Assembly: GCF_900589395.1 (NCBI RefSeq)
Contig: NZ_UUIS01000075.1
Coordinates: 451,697 to 515,696, forward strand
Source: Pseudomonas viridiflava
GTDB taxonomy: Bacteria > Pseudomonadota > Gammaproteobacteria > Pseudomonadales > Pseudomonadaceae
Direction of reading: 5' to 3'
Length of the DNA: 64,000 nucleotides
Under the pieces are notes generated by a model. It ran no database searches and had not been told where the DNA came from. It was given only the letters and a program-made list of their open reading frames with translations. Shown here in pieces: positions 24,837 to 33,484 of the stretch (position 1 is the stretch's first letter; each line of letters begins with the position of its first letter). Position numbers and translations under genes: made by a program.

Positions 24837-26117
24837 TCAGGCTGCCTGCAACCAGCCCAGCCGCTGCCGGGCCTGGCGCAGTTCATTGTCGAAATCATGC
24901 TCCCACAACCAGGCGAAACGCTCGGCCAGGGTTTGCGCCAGCAGACCTTCATCGGCAGCGGTGCGCGGCTCACGCAGTTCGTACAGCTCGCCGGCCTGGT
25001 GCGAGGTGCGCTGCACGCGGCAGGCACGCGGTCGGCGAATGGCGTCATACGCCGCCAGCACCTGGGGCAACGATGCTTCCAGCACCTGCGGGTCGGCCAG
25101 CAGCCGTGCCAGCAGCCAGGCATCTTCCAGCCCCTGCCCGGCGCCGGCACCTTGGTGCGGCAGCATGGCGTGGGCCGCATCGCCGATCAGCGCGACGCGA
25201 CCGTGCACGTAACCGGGCAATTCATCGAGTTCATGCAAGGCCCAGAGGGTGGGCGATGGAATGCATTCGAGCAGGATGCGCGCCGCATCGCCCCAGCCTT
25301 TGAAGGCCTGCAGCATTTCTTCCTGGGTGGTGCTGCGCACCCAGGGCTGATCCTTGGGCCAGACCGGCTGCGCCTGGCTGCGGTCCGAAATAAAGGCCAC
25401 GACGTTGATCAGGCGGCCCTGTTTGACCGGAAACGTCAGGATGTGCGCATCCAGGCCCAGGTACATTTGCGGCACATCGAGCAAATGCTCGTCCACGCCG
25501 CGCTCACGGTAGGCGGCGCGCAGGGTGTCGCTGTCAATCATGCCGCGATAGGCGCAGGTGCCGCTGAAGCGGGGGCTGGCCAGCGGCTGGCCAAGGCCGG
25601 TCAACACATGGTCGCGAATCGACGACTTGATGCCATCGGCTCCGATCAGCACGTCGCACTCGTGCGTGGTGCCGTCGGTAAAGGCAATGCGCACATGATC
25701 TTCGAGCTGGCTGACATGGGTGGCACGCTTGGAAAACCGGGCAATGCCTTCGGGCAACTGGGCGGCCAGTGCATCGAGAAAGTCGGCACGGTGCACCGAA
25801 GACTGGCCGACACCGGTGGCGACACTGGCGCTCATGTAAGCGGCATCCGTGCCCCGGCGCCACTCGAACCACACATCCTGCCAGGGCGCAGGGGTCTGGT
25901 CGGCGATGAGCCGGTAAGGTTCGGCAATTCCCAGGCCGGCAATGGCGCGCACGGCATTGGCGCCGAACGATACCCCGGCACCGACCTCACCAAAGGCCGC
26001 TGCGGCTTCGAACAGCTGGACATCGAGGTGGGCATGGCGGCACAGGTCGATGGCCAGCGCCACACCGGCGATACCGCCACCGACAATGGCGACACGCAAG
26101 GAAGAAGGGTTTTGCAT
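24837..26117 (-). CDS. nahG: Salicylate 1-hydroxylase (NahG/SalA type)
   Basis: A 426-residue FAD monooxygenase that converts salicylate to catechol and CO2. The sequence closely follows plasmid NahG as I remember it: RVAIVGGGIAGVALAIDLCR, FEAAAAFGEVGAGVSFG, GVGQSSVHRADFLDAL, CDVLIGADGIKS (GADG motif) and LIGDAAHAMLPHQGAGAGQG (GD motif). The ATG at 26117 gives the family N-terminus; the upstream extension to 26294 covers the regulatory region. A NahR-type box lies about 100 bp upstream and a NahR-like gene is divergent. No catechol-degrading genes are in this window, so the product must be processed by genes elsewhere. Confidence 0.9.
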   Translation of the reverse strand: MQNPSSLRVAIVGGGIAGVALAIDLCRHAHLDVQLFEAAAAFGEVGAGVSFGANAVRAIAGLGIAEPYRLIADQTPAPWQDVWFEWRRGTDAAYMSASVATGVGQSSVHRADFLDALAAQLPEGIARFSKRATHVSQLEDHVRIAFTDGTTHECDVLIGADGIKSSIRDHVLTGLGQPLASPRFSGTCAYRGMIDSDTLRAAYRERGVDEHLLDVPQMYLGLDAHILTFPVKQGRLINVVAFISDRSQAQPVWPKDQPWVRSTTQEEMLQAFKGWGDAARILLECIPSPTLWALHELDELPGYVHGRVALIGDAAHAMLPHQGAGAGQGLEDAWLLARLLADPQVLEASLPQVLAAYDAIRRPRACRVQRTSHQAGELYELREPRTAADEGLLAQTLAERFAWLWEHDFDNELRQARQRLGWLQAA

Positions 26118-26211
26118 GATAAGGCACCCCCATCGGGCTGATTGTTTTTGGAGTGGGCCCATGGTGCGCCGTGCTACGGTATTGATAAATGCAGTAGAAC
26201 GTATAGAAACT

Positions 26212-26225
26212 ATCACTGTTGTGAA
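26212..26225 (-). promoter_or_regulatory. NahR box upstream of salicylate hydroxylase
   Basis: On the minus strand TTCACAACAGTGAT fits the NahR binding pattern TTCA-N6-TGAT exactly. It lies 95-108 bp before the hydroxylase ATG and about 140 bp from the nahR-like start. Confidence 0.75.
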
Positions 26226-26264
26226 TAATTTTTTCAGCCGGGAATCCACGCTCGGCACAAAATC

Positions 26265-26292
26265 CGTAGGAGCGACCGCTGGTCGTTCCCAC
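26265..26292. repeat. Single REP-C copy
   Basis: GTAGGAGCGACCGCTGGTCG followed by TTCCCAC is one unit of the type C repeat (also at 29348 and 53026). It lies between the NahR box and the nahR-like gene, an unusual place for a REP. Confidence 0.75.
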
Positions 26293-26362
26293 AAATGGGC
26301 GTTCTGTTCTGAATCCGGGCTTGAGCGATCGACAAGATGTTTACGAATTGGAATTGGCCCAT

Positions 26363-27262
26363 ATGAACCTGCGCGACCTCGACCTCAACCTGTTGCGGGT
26401 GCTGCATCAATTGCTGATCGACCAGCAGGTCTCGGTCGCCGCCGAACACCTGGGGCTCAGCCAGCCGGCCATGAGCAACGCCCTCAAGCGCCTGCGCACT
26501 GCGCTTAACGACGAGCTGTTCGTGCGCACCGGGCGTGGCATGCAGCCCACGCCCTATGCAGCCAGCCTGGCCAAACCGGTGGCGCAGGCCCTGGCGTTGC
26601 TGGGCCAGGCCTTGCAACCCCGGGTGGGGTTCGACCCGGCGTCGAGTCTGCGGCGCTTTACCCTGGCGATGACTGACATCGGTGAGATCTGGTTCATGCC
26701 GCGCCTGATCGAGGCCTTGTTACAACGTGCCCCTGGCGTCTCGGTCACCACCGTTCGCAGCGATGCGCAGTTATCGGAAGGCCTGGCCGGCGGCGCCGTC
26801 GACCTGGCGGTCGGCCTGCAACCGGACCTGCAGAACGGCTTCTATCAGCGCCGGCTGTTCATCCATCGCTACGTGTGCCTGTGCCGGCGCGATCATCCGC
26901 TGGCGCGTCAGCCCATGACCGTCGAAAGCTTCTGCCGCCAGGCCCACGTCCATGTGGCCGCCATCAGCACCGGCCACGGCGAGGTCGAACAGCACCTGCG
27001 CCGCGCCGGCCTGCAGCGCGACATTCGCCTGCAGGTACCGCATTTTGTGGCCGTGGGGCATATTTTGCAGCGCAGCGACCTGGTGGCCACCGTGCCGGAG
27101 CGCTTTGCCTCGACCTGCCTGGCGCCCTTCGACCTGTTGGCCCTGCCCTTGCCGGTGCCGCTGCCGGAAATCGCCATCAATCTGTTCTGGCATGCGCGTT
27201 ACCACAAGGACCCGGCGAACCAATGGTTTCGCGACCTGATGTTTGAACTGTTCAGCGATTAG
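26363..27262 (+). CDS. nahR: LysR-family activator, NahR/SalR type
   Basis: A 299-residue LysR regulator very like NahR throughout: MNLRDLDLNLLRVLHQLLID start, helix-turn-helix VSVAAEHLGLSQPAMSNALKR, FTLAMTDIGEIWFMPRLIE and PHFVAVGHILQRSDLVATVP in the effector domain. NahR binds constitutively and activates with salicylate. The ATG at 26363 is chosen by homology; a TTG at 26321 in the same frame is the alternative. It is divergent from the hydroxylase with a matching box between them. Confidence 0.9.
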   Translation: MNLRDLDLNLLRVLHQLLIDQQVSVAAEHLGLSQPAMSNALKRLRTALNDELFVRTGRGMQPTPYAASLAKPVAQALALLGQALQPRVGFDPASSLRRFTLAMTDIGEIWFMPRLIEALLQRAPGVSVTTVRSDAQLSEGLAGGAVDLAVGLQPDLQNGFYQRRLFIHRYVCLCRRDHPLARQPMTVESFCRQAHVHVAAISTGHGEVEQHLRRAGLQRDIRLQVPHFVAVGHILQRSDLVATVPERFASTCLAPFDLLALPLPVPLPEIAINLFWHARYHKDPANQWFRDLMFELFSD

Positions 27263-27271
27263 GCCGGCGCA

Positions 27272-27292
27272 TCGATAACCACAAGGTATCGA
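27272..27292. promoter_or_regulatory. Operator-like palindrome upstream of lldD
   Basis: TCGATAACCACAAGGTATCGA is a near-perfect 21-bp palindrome 87 bp before the lldD start. It matches the palindrome at 30831-30851 in 17 of 21 positions, so one regulator may act at both sites. It lies just after the nahR stop codon; a hairpin terminator role is an alternative. Confidence 0.55.
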
Positions 27293-27378
27293 CCGCTCGC
27301 TAAATCGCAATGGTCCGTTATGAGTGTCTGCCACTAGACTGTCGTCAAACGCGAACAACAACAGAGAATGCTCCTGCC

Positions 27379-28515
27379 ATGATCATTTCGGCCTCCACCG
27401 ACTACCGCGCCGTCGCCCAACGCAAGCTGCCGCCGTTCCTGTTCCATTACATCGATGGTGGCGCCTATGCCGAGCACACCTTGAAGCGCAATGTTGCCGA
27501 TCTGGCCGATATCGCCCTGCGCCAGCGGGTACTGCGCAACATGTCGGACCTGAGCCTGCAAACGCAGTTGCTGGGCGAAACCCTGGCCATGCCGGTGGTG
27601 CTGGCGCCGGTCGGCCTGACCGGCATGTACGCCCGCCGTGGTGAAGTGCAGGCCGCACGGGCGGCCGATGCCAAGGGCATCCCCTTCACCTTGTCGACTG
27701 TGTCGGTGTGCCCCATCGAGGAAGTCGCCCCGGCGATCAAGCGGCCGATGTGGTTCCAGCTGTATGTGCTCAAGGACCGCGGCTTCATGAAGAACGCTCT
27801 GGAACGCGCCAAGGCCGCCGGTGTGACCACGCTGGTGTTCACCGTCGACATGCCGGTGCCGGGCGCGCGTTACCGCGATGCGCACTCGGGCATGAGCGGC
27901 CCGAACGCGCCGTTGCGGCGCATGCTGCAGGCGTTCACCCATCCGGCCTGGGCCTGGGACGTGGGCCTCAACGGGCGGCCGCATGACCTGGGCAATATCT
28001 CGACCTACCGCGGCCACCCCACGGGGCTGGCCGACTACATCGGCTGGTTGGGCGCCAACTTCGACCCGTCCATTTCATGGAAGGACCTGGAGTGGATTCG
28101 CGAATTCTGGCAAGGGCCGATGATCATCAAGGGCATTCTGGACGCCGAAGACGCCCGCGATGCGGTGAGCTTTGGCGCCGACGGCATTGTGGTTTCCAAC
28201 CACGGCGGTCGCCAGCTCGATGGCGTACCGTCCACGGCCCGGGCACTGCCGGCGATTGCCGACGCGGTCAAGGGCAGCCTGGCTATCCTGGCTGACTCGG
28301 GTATTCGCAATGGCCTGGATGTGCTGCGCATGATTGCCCTGGGCGCCGACAGCGTGATGCTCGGCCGGGCCTTTATCTATGCGCTGGCCGCGGCCGGTGG
28401 CGCGGGTGTGAGCCACTTGCTGGAACTGATCGAGAAGGAAATGCGCGTGGCCATGGTCCTGACCGGGGCCCGCTCGATTGCCGAAATCAACCGTGAGTCG
28501 CTGGTGAGAACCTGA
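27379..28515 (+). CDS. lldD: FMN-dependent L-lactate dehydrogenase
   Basis: A 378-residue alpha-hydroxy-acid dehydrogenase (E. coli LldD type, membrane-associated, passing electrons to quinone). Visible are MIISASTDYRAVAQRKLPPF, YIDGGAYAEHTLKRN, the FMN-site segments APVGLTGMYARRGE and FTLSTVSVCPIEEVA, and the catalytic histidine in VSNHGGRQLDGV. It converts L-lactate to pyruvate. It stands alone here without lldP, but shares an operator-like palindrome with the nearby rhamnonate genes, whose pathway ends in L-lactate. Confidence 0.93.
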   Translation: MIISASTDYRAVAQRKLPPFLFHYIDGGAYAEHTLKRNVADLADIALRQRVLRNMSDLSLQTQLLGETLAMPVVLAPVGLTGMYARRGEVQAARAADAKGIPFTLSTVSVCPIEEVAPAIKRPMWFQLYVLKDRGFMKNALERAKAAGVTTLVFTVDMPVPGARYRDAHSGMSGPNAPLRRMLQAFTHPAWAWDVGLNGRPHDLGNISTYRGHPTGLADYIGWLGANFDPSISWKDLEWIREFWQGPMIIKGILDAEDARDAVSFGADGIVVSNHGGRQLDGVPSTARALPAIADAVKGSLAILADSGIRNGLDVLRMIALGADSVMLGRAFIYALAAAGGAGVSHLLELIEKEMRVAMVLTGARSIAEINRESLVRT

Positions 28516-28595
28516 ACCGCCGGTCAGGCTGAGCATACAGTTCTGGCCCTGGTGGCCGATCAACTCTGTACGCCCACCAATCATGGAGTGATGAG

Positions 28596-29306
28596 ATGGA
28601 TGTCTCGCTTAATGCCCTTTTCAACCCATCGACCACCGTCAACCTGACCCGCTCGACCGAATCGATCAAGACACAGACCGACTTGCTTGACGCCAGCACG
28701 GTCAAGACGTTGATTACGCCTGCTGCCGTCTACTCCCCCGATTCCGGCAGCGGCGTCAGCGGCCAGCCGCTCAAGCCAGCCTGGACCGGCATTCCTGAAA
28801 ACACGATTTTCAAGGCCGCTGCGGCCCAGTACAAAGAAGCCTACAACGCGCTTGAAATGTCGTACGCCGACTTCAAGGCAGGCCTGGCCTCACGGTTTCC
28901 GGAACTGGCCGACAAAAACTTCAGTTTCACCATTGTCGAAGACGGCAGCCTCAAGGCGATCAACACCGGCGGTCAACTGAGCGGCCAGGAAATGGAGCAA
29001 CTGGAGTCGTTGTTGAATGCCTCCGACAGCCTGAAAACCTCAGCCCTGCTCTACCGCGACTCAGCCATTGCCATGGTCGATGCCGACGCGCCGTGGGGCG
29101 GCAACCTGATGGGCGAGTATGTGCTGAACAAGGAAAACTTCGCCAAGACCATCGACCTGGGTGCCCTGTTCATCGAGCGCAAGGACCAGGAACTGACCAG
29201 CGAGAAAGTCGCCGGCTGGTTCACCAGCCAGTTGTGGAGCAAGGGCCAGTACGAGCCGTTCAAGTCTGAAGTGATCGAAATGAAGGCAACCGATACGCCT
29301 TCATAA
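28596..29306 (+). CDS. Uncharacterised 236-residue Pseudomonas protein
   Basis: I do not recognise a named family. The protein starts MDVSLNALFNPSTTVNLTRS, has no signal peptide or membrane helix, and is mostly helical and acidic. Segments such as FPELADKNFSFTIVEDGSLKA and SLLNASDSLKTSALLYRDSA suggest a conserved family with a regular fold. GGAGTGATGAG precedes the ATG. The low-complexity N-terminus before about residue 60 resembles that of the remnant at 58049-58357 (LNPLSNFTLAINNTS). The gene follows lldD by 80 bp and may be independent. It is followed by a repeat-filled gap. Confidence 0.6.
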   Translation: MDVSLNALFNPSTTVNLTRSTESIKTQTDLLDASTVKTLITPAAVYSPDSGSGVSGQPLKPAWTGIPENTIFKAAAAQYKEAYNALEMSYADFKAGLASRFPELADKNFSFTIVEDGSLKAINTGGQLSGQEMEQLESLLNASDSLKTSALLYRDSAIAMVDADAPWGGNLMGEYVLNKENFAKTIDLGALFIERKDQELTSEKVAGWFTSQLWSKGQYEPFKSEVIEMKATDTPS

Positions 29307-29347
29307 CCTGCCAGCGCAACACACGGCCGGCCGGCAAATCACCCTCC

Positions 29348-29419
29348 GTAGGAGCGACCAGCGGTCGCGAATGTCGCTGTGACCATGCGGGCCTTTTCGC
29401 GACCATTGGGCGCTCCTAC
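29348..29419. repeat. REP-C inverted pair
   Basis: GTAGGAGCGACCAGCGGTCG at the left and an inverted partner ending GGGCGCTCCTAC at the right, spaced by about 25 bp. This is the same family that is interrupted by the IS110 element at 53115. Confidence 0.85.
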
Positions 29420-29554
29420 TAAAACAAAATAACCTATTGATTTTATTGAGTTTTATTCAAAATAACGTTGTCGGAGTCCGCTTGCCGGCGATTGAACGCA
29501 AAGCGCTCGCGGAAATTGATTAGACGCTGAAAACTTACGACTGCTGCGCAGCCG

Positions 29555-29830
29555 ATCGCCAGCAGAGCTGCCTCCCACAGTCCGATGCCAGGCACCAGAC
29601 CGTGGGCGACATCAATCCTGTGGGAGGCGGCTTGCCGGCGAGGAGGCCAGCAAGGCCCATACACCTGCTGAGCCTGTAAACCCGTCATCGCCAGCAGAGC
29701 TGCCTCCCACAGTCCGATGCCAGGCACCAGACCGTGGGCGACATCAATTCTGTGGGAGACGGCTTGCCGGCGAGGAGCCCAGCAAGGCCCATATACCTGC
29801 TGCGCCTGTCATATAGTCATCGCCAGACAG
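29555..29830. repeat. REP-B tandem array, 132-bp period
   Basis: A 132-bp unit is repeated twice with a partial third copy (unit starts at 29555, 29687 and 29819). Each unit holds an inverted pair of type B REPs (CAGAGCTGCCTCCCACAG and CTGTGGGAGGCGGCTTGCC) around the spacer TCCGATGCCAGGCACCAGAC. With the REP-C pair it fills the gap of about 580 bp from 29307 to 29888, which holds no gene. Confidence 0.9.
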
Positions 29831-29888
29831 TTGCTGTCTCCCAAAGGCCCGCGCCGAGGCCTGACTGACTGGCATGACTTCGTAGGGG

Positions 29889-30815
29889 CTACGAGACAGC
29901 GCGTCGGCGCAGCAGATCAATGAACAGCTGCAATTCCCGACTGATCGGTTCATTTTTGCGCCGCAACAACCCGAACGGCGCCATTTGCGCGTCAATGCTG
30001 ATGGGCAGCGCGGTCACCAGGCCCATCTTCAGGTAGTCGCGCATGGCCGACTCCGACAGCACCATGACCGCATCGGTCAATTGCACCAGTTGCTGCATCG
30101 AGTACACCGAACTGCATTCGATGATGTCCGCCGGCATCGGCAACTCATGGCGCAGCAGCGCCTGTTCGAAGGCCACCCGGGCCGGGCTCGACTGCGGCTG
30201 CAGGATCCACGGCCAGTCCCTGACCAGTTCATGCCACTGCAAGTGTGGCCGGTCGGCCAACGGGTGACCGCTGTGCACCACGGCAATCAGCTGCTCGTTG
30301 CCCAAGGGCTCGAACTCGTATTGCTCGCGGTCATTGCCCAGGTCACGCCGGGCCACGGCGATGTCCACCCGTCCCTGCTCCAGCAACTGCACGACCTGAT
30401 CACTGGTGTCGCCCATGATGCGCAGGCGCAGGCGCGGGTTGAGCGCTTTGATTTCGGCCACCGCATGCATCACCAGGTCCGGTGCGGCGCCCATGATGGT
30501 GCCGATCGATAAATAGCCGTAGCCGCCCTGCTTGCGCGCCGCCAGGTCGGCGGCGCAGCGATCCAGGCCACTCAGCGCCGCCTCGGCAAAGCGCAGCAGT
30601 TCACGGCCCAGCGCCGTGGGCTGCATGCCGCGCGGCAGGCGCTCGAACAGCTCGCAGCCAAACATGTCTTCAATTTCTTGCAGCATGCGGCTGGCCGCCG
30701 GCTGCGACATGTTCATGCTCACCGAAGCCCGGTGCAGGTTGAGGCTGGAGCCGAGCATCATCAGCATCTGCAAATGCTTGTAGCGCAGGCGGCCGAACAG
30801 GTGGTGATCGCTCAT
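29889..30815 (-). CDS. LysR-family regulator of the rhamnonate genes
   Basis: A 308-residue LysR protein. The helix-turn-helix is unusual in starting RLRYKHLQMLMMLGSSLNLHRASVS, then MSQPAASRMLQEIEDMFGCELFERLPRGMQPT, typical of the GbpR/CbbR-like group that controls sugar-acid genes. The effector domain begins near residue 95 (YLSIGTIMGAAPDLV). It is divergent from the rhamnonate transporter gene, with a perfect palindrome 16 bp before its start, so it probably regulates both itself and the rhm genes. Confidence 0.86.
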   Translation of the reverse strand: MSDHHLFGRLRYKHLQMLMMLGSSLNLHRASVSMNMSQPAASRMLQEIEDMFGCELFERLPRGMQPTALGRELLRFAEAALSGLDRCAADLAARKQGGYGYLSIGTIMGAAPDLVMHAVAEIKALNPRLRLRIMGDTSDQVVQLLEQGRVDIAVARRDLGNDREQYEFEPLGNEQLIAVVHSGHPLADRPHLQWHELVRDWPWILQPQSSPARVAFEQALLRHELPMPADIIECSSVYSMQQLVQLTDAVMVLSESAMRDYLKMGLVTALPISIDAQMAPFGLLRRKNEPISRELQLFIDLLRRRAVS

Positions 30816-30830
30816 GCATCCCTCTTTAGA

Positions 30831-30851
30831 CCGATACCCTCAAGGTATCGG
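30831..30851. promoter_or_regulatory. Operator-like palindrome in the rhm divergent promoter
   Basis: CCGATACC (30831-30838) and GGTATCGG (30844-30851) are perfect inverted arms with a CTCAA centre. The site lies between the LysR gene and the transporter gene, 111 bp before the latter, and resembles the palindrome upstream of lldD. Confidence 0.6.
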
Positions 30852-30961
30852 CTAACAGCTAATTTCGATTGGTCATGCATCATAGGTACGCAGTAAAGTT
30901 TGTTCCACAACAAAGATCATCTGTTGTTACTCAGTCGAATAATTCCAAAAAGGAAGCTGAC

Positions 30962-32260
30962 GTGAACACTCTCCCTGCCTCATTGCTGGCCAAGGTCTCC
31001 TGGCGGCTGCTGCCTTTCCTGCTGTTGATGTACATCATGGCCTTTCTGGACCGTGCCAATGTCGGCTTCGCCAAGCAAGCCTTCCAGGCCGACACCGGCA
31101 TCAGTAATGCCGCCTTTGCCTTCGGCGCCGGCGTGTTCTTCGCCGGCTACGCGCTGCTTGAGGTGCCCAGCAACCTGATCATGCACCGGGTCGGCGCCAA
31201 GCTGTGGATGTGCCGGATCATGGTCACCTGGGGCCTGGTCTCGGCCGCCATGGTCTTTGCCCACAACGAAACCACTTTCTATGTACTGCGCTTCTTGCTG
31301 GGCGTGGCCGAAGCCGGCTTCTTCCCTGGCGTGATCCTGTACCTCACCTACTGGTTTCCCAGTGCCGCACGCGGCAAGGCCATGGGTTTCTTTTACTTCG
31401 GGGCGCCACTGGCGTTCATTTTCGGCAGCCCGTTGTCGGGCCTGCTGCTGGAGCTGGACGGTGTGCTGGGCAGCCACGGCTGGCAGTGGCTGTTCGCCGT
31501 CGAAGGCCTGATGGCCAGTGCGGTGGGGATCTGGGCGTACTTTTACCTGGACAACCGTCCCGCCGACGCCAAGTGGCTGACCGTGCAGGAGCGCACCCAG
31601 TTGCAAGCCGTGCTGGACGCCGAAGACAGCCAGAAACAGAGCCACGGCAGTTTGCTCAAGGTCCTGTGCCAGCCGAGCGTGCTGTACCTGTGCCTGATCT
31701 ACCTGCTGATCCAGGCCAGCGTCTATGGCGTGGTCTTCTACCTGCCTACCCAGGTCGCCGGCCTGTTGGGTACCAAGGTCGGGCTGATGGTCGGTATCGT
31801 CGGCGCCATTCCGTGGGTGTGTGCCCTGATCGCGGCCTGGAAAATCCCCGGCATCGCTGATCGTACCGGCCAGCGCCGTACCGTCGCCGCGCTGACCCTG
31901 GTGGTCTCCGGGCTCGGCATCGCCGCCTCGGTGACCTTCGCCAACCCGGTGCTGGGCATTCTGGCCCTGTGCTTTGCCGCGTCGGGCTTCATTGCCGTGC
32001 AGCCGGTGTTCTGGACCTTTCCGGGCAGCTTTCTGGCCGGCTCCGCAGCCGCTGGCGCCATTGCGCTGATCAACTCCTTCGGCGCCCTGGGCGGGTTTAT
32101 CGCGCCCATTCTCAAGAACTGGGCCGAAGGCGCCTTCCAGTCTCCGGCGGCAGGCCTGTACCTGCTGGCCGTAACCACTTTCATCGCTGCCGCGCTGGTG
32201 ATGGGCATTCGTGCCCCGCGCACGGCCCAGCCGCACAAGCAGCCAACCTTCCAGCATTGA
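30962..32260 (+). CDS. MFS transporter, L-rhamnonate/sugar-acid importer (RhmT-like)
   Basis: A 432-residue carrier of the anion:cation symporter family (phthalate permease/RhmT/GarP type). It starts with GTG at 30962, preceded by AAAAAGGAAG; the longer frame has no good start. Typical features are YIMAFLDRANVGFAKQAFQ in helix 1, GYALLEVPSNLIMHRVGAKLW, and the VAEAGFFPGVILYLTYWFP signature of helix 4-5. It heads the rhmD-rhmA-aldA operon, which makes L-rhamnonate or a close 6-deoxy sugar acid the likely cargo. Confidence 0.85.
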   Translation: MNTLPASLLAKVSWRLLPFLLLMYIMAFLDRANVGFAKQAFQADTGISNAAFAFGAGVFFAGYALLEVPSNLIMHRVGAKLWMCRIMVTWGLVSAAMVFAHNETTFYVLRFLLGVAEAGFFPGVILYLTYWFPSAARGKAMGFFYFGAPLAFIFGSPLSGLLLELDGVLGSHGWQWLFAVEGLMASAVGIWAYFYLDNRPADAKWLTVQERTQLQAVLDAEDSQKQSHGSLLKVLCQPSVLYLCLIYLLIQASVYGVVFYLPTQVAGLLGTKVGLMVGIVGAIPWVCALIAAWKIPGIADRTGQRRTVAALTLVVSGLGIAASVTFANPVLGILALCFAASGFIAVQPVFWTFPGSFLAGSAAAGAIALINSFGALGGFIAPILKNWAEGAFQSPAAGLYLLAVTTFIAAALVMGIRAPRTAQPHKQPTFQH

Positions 32261-32276
32261 TCAAGAGGCATCCACC

Positions 32277-33461
32277 ATGGCCACTCCGACCATCAAACAC
32301 GTTCGCGCCTACGTTCTGCGAGGCGGCGGCGCCGATTACCACGACCAGGGCGACGGTCACTGGATCGACGACCATATCGCCACCCCCATGAGTAAATACC
32401 CCGAATACCGCCAGAGCCGGCGCAGTTTCGGCATCAATGTGCTGGGCACGCTGGTGGTCGAGGTCGAGGACAGCGACGGCAATGTCGGCTTTGCGGTGAC
32501 CACCGGCGGTGAACCGGCGGCCTATATCGTCGAAAAACACCTGGCGCGTTTCGTCGAGGGCGCCAAGGTCACCGACATCGAGCGCATCTGGGACCAGATG
32601 TACTTTTCGTCCCAGTACTACGGGCGCAAGGGCCTGGTGATCAACACCATTTCCGGCATTGACCTGGCGCTGTGGGACCTGCTGGGCAAGGTCCGCCAGG
32701 AGCCGGTGCATCAATTGCTCGGCGGTGCGGTGCGTGACGAATTGCAGTTCTACGCCACCGGCGCCCGCCCCGACCTGGCCCAGAAAATGGGCTTTATCGG
32801 CGGCAAGCTGCCCCTGCACCACGGCCCGGCCGAAGGTGAAGAAGGCCTGCGCAAGAACCTTGAGCACCTGGCGGTGATGCGCGAGCGGGTCGGCAAGGAC
32901 TTCTGGCTGATGCTCGACTGCTGGATGAGCCTGGACCTCAACTACGCCACCCGCCTGGCCCAGGGCGCCCACGAGTTCGGCCTGAAGTGGATCGAAGAGG
33001 CGCTGTCGCCCGACGACTACTGGGGCTACGCGGCCCTGAAGAAAAACGTGCCCACCGGCATGCTGGTAACCACCGGCGAGCACGAAGCCACCCGTTGGGG
33101 CTTTCGCATGCTGCTGGAGATGGGCTGCTGCGACATCATCCAGCCCGATGTCGGCTGGTGCGGCGGCATCACCGAACTGATCAAGATCTCGGCCCTGGCC
33201 GACGCCCACAGCGCCATGGTGGTGCCGCACGGCTCGTCGGTCTACAGCTACCACTTCGTGGCCACACGCACCAACAGCCCGTTCGCCGAATTTCTGATGA
33301 TGGCGCCCAAGGCCGATGAGGTGGTGCCAATGTTCCACCCGCAACTGCTCGGCGAGCCGGTACCGGAAAACGGCCGCATGCGCCTGTCGAAACTCGACAA
33401 GCCCGGCTTTGGCGTCGACCTGAACCCTGAATGCCAGCTGCATCGCCCGTATCAGCACTGA
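32277..33461 (+). CDS. rhmD: L-rhamnonate dehydratase
   Basis: A 394-residue enolase-superfamily dehydratase (mandelate-racemase group). Metal ligands are expected at D in MLDCWMS, E in WIEEALSPDDY and E in TTGEHEATRWG; the catalytic histidine is in VVPHGSSVYSYH. The QPDVGWCGGITELIK strand is also typical. RhmD removes water from L-rhamnonate to give 2-keto-3-deoxy-L-rhamnonate; related enzymes also take L-lyxonate or L-mannonate. It is 16 bp after the transporter gene and 23 bp before the aldolase gene. Confidence 0.92.
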   Translation: MATPTIKHVRAYVLRGGGADYHDQGDGHWIDDHIATPMSKYPEYRQSRRSFGINVLGTLVVEVEDSDGNVGFAVTTGGEPAAYIVEKHLARFVEGAKVTDIERIWDQMYFSSQYYGRKGLVINTISGIDLALWDLLGKVRQEPVHQLLGGAVRDELQFYATGARPDLAQKMGFIGGKLPLHHGPAEGEEGLRKNLEHLAVMRERVGKDFWLMLDCWMSLDLNYATRLAQGAHEFGLKWIEEALSPDDYWGYAALKKNVPTGMLVTTGEHEATRWGFRMLLEMGCCDIIQPDVGWCGGITELIKISALADAHSAMVVPHGSSVYSYHFVATRTNSPFAEFLMMAPKADEVVPMFHPQLLGEPVPENGRMRLSKLDKPGFGVDLNPECQLHRPYQH

Positions 33462-33484
33462 TTCTTTTGCACAGGAACCCTCTC

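Noticed and set aside
29555..29830. CRISPR or integron array
   Set aside because: The repeated units are inverted REP-B pairs with identical spacers, found also at 35837 and 54432.
30980..32257. 425-codon minus-strand frame opposite the rhm transporter
   Set aside because: Composition is shadow-like; the plus strand is a clear 12-helix MFS carrier.
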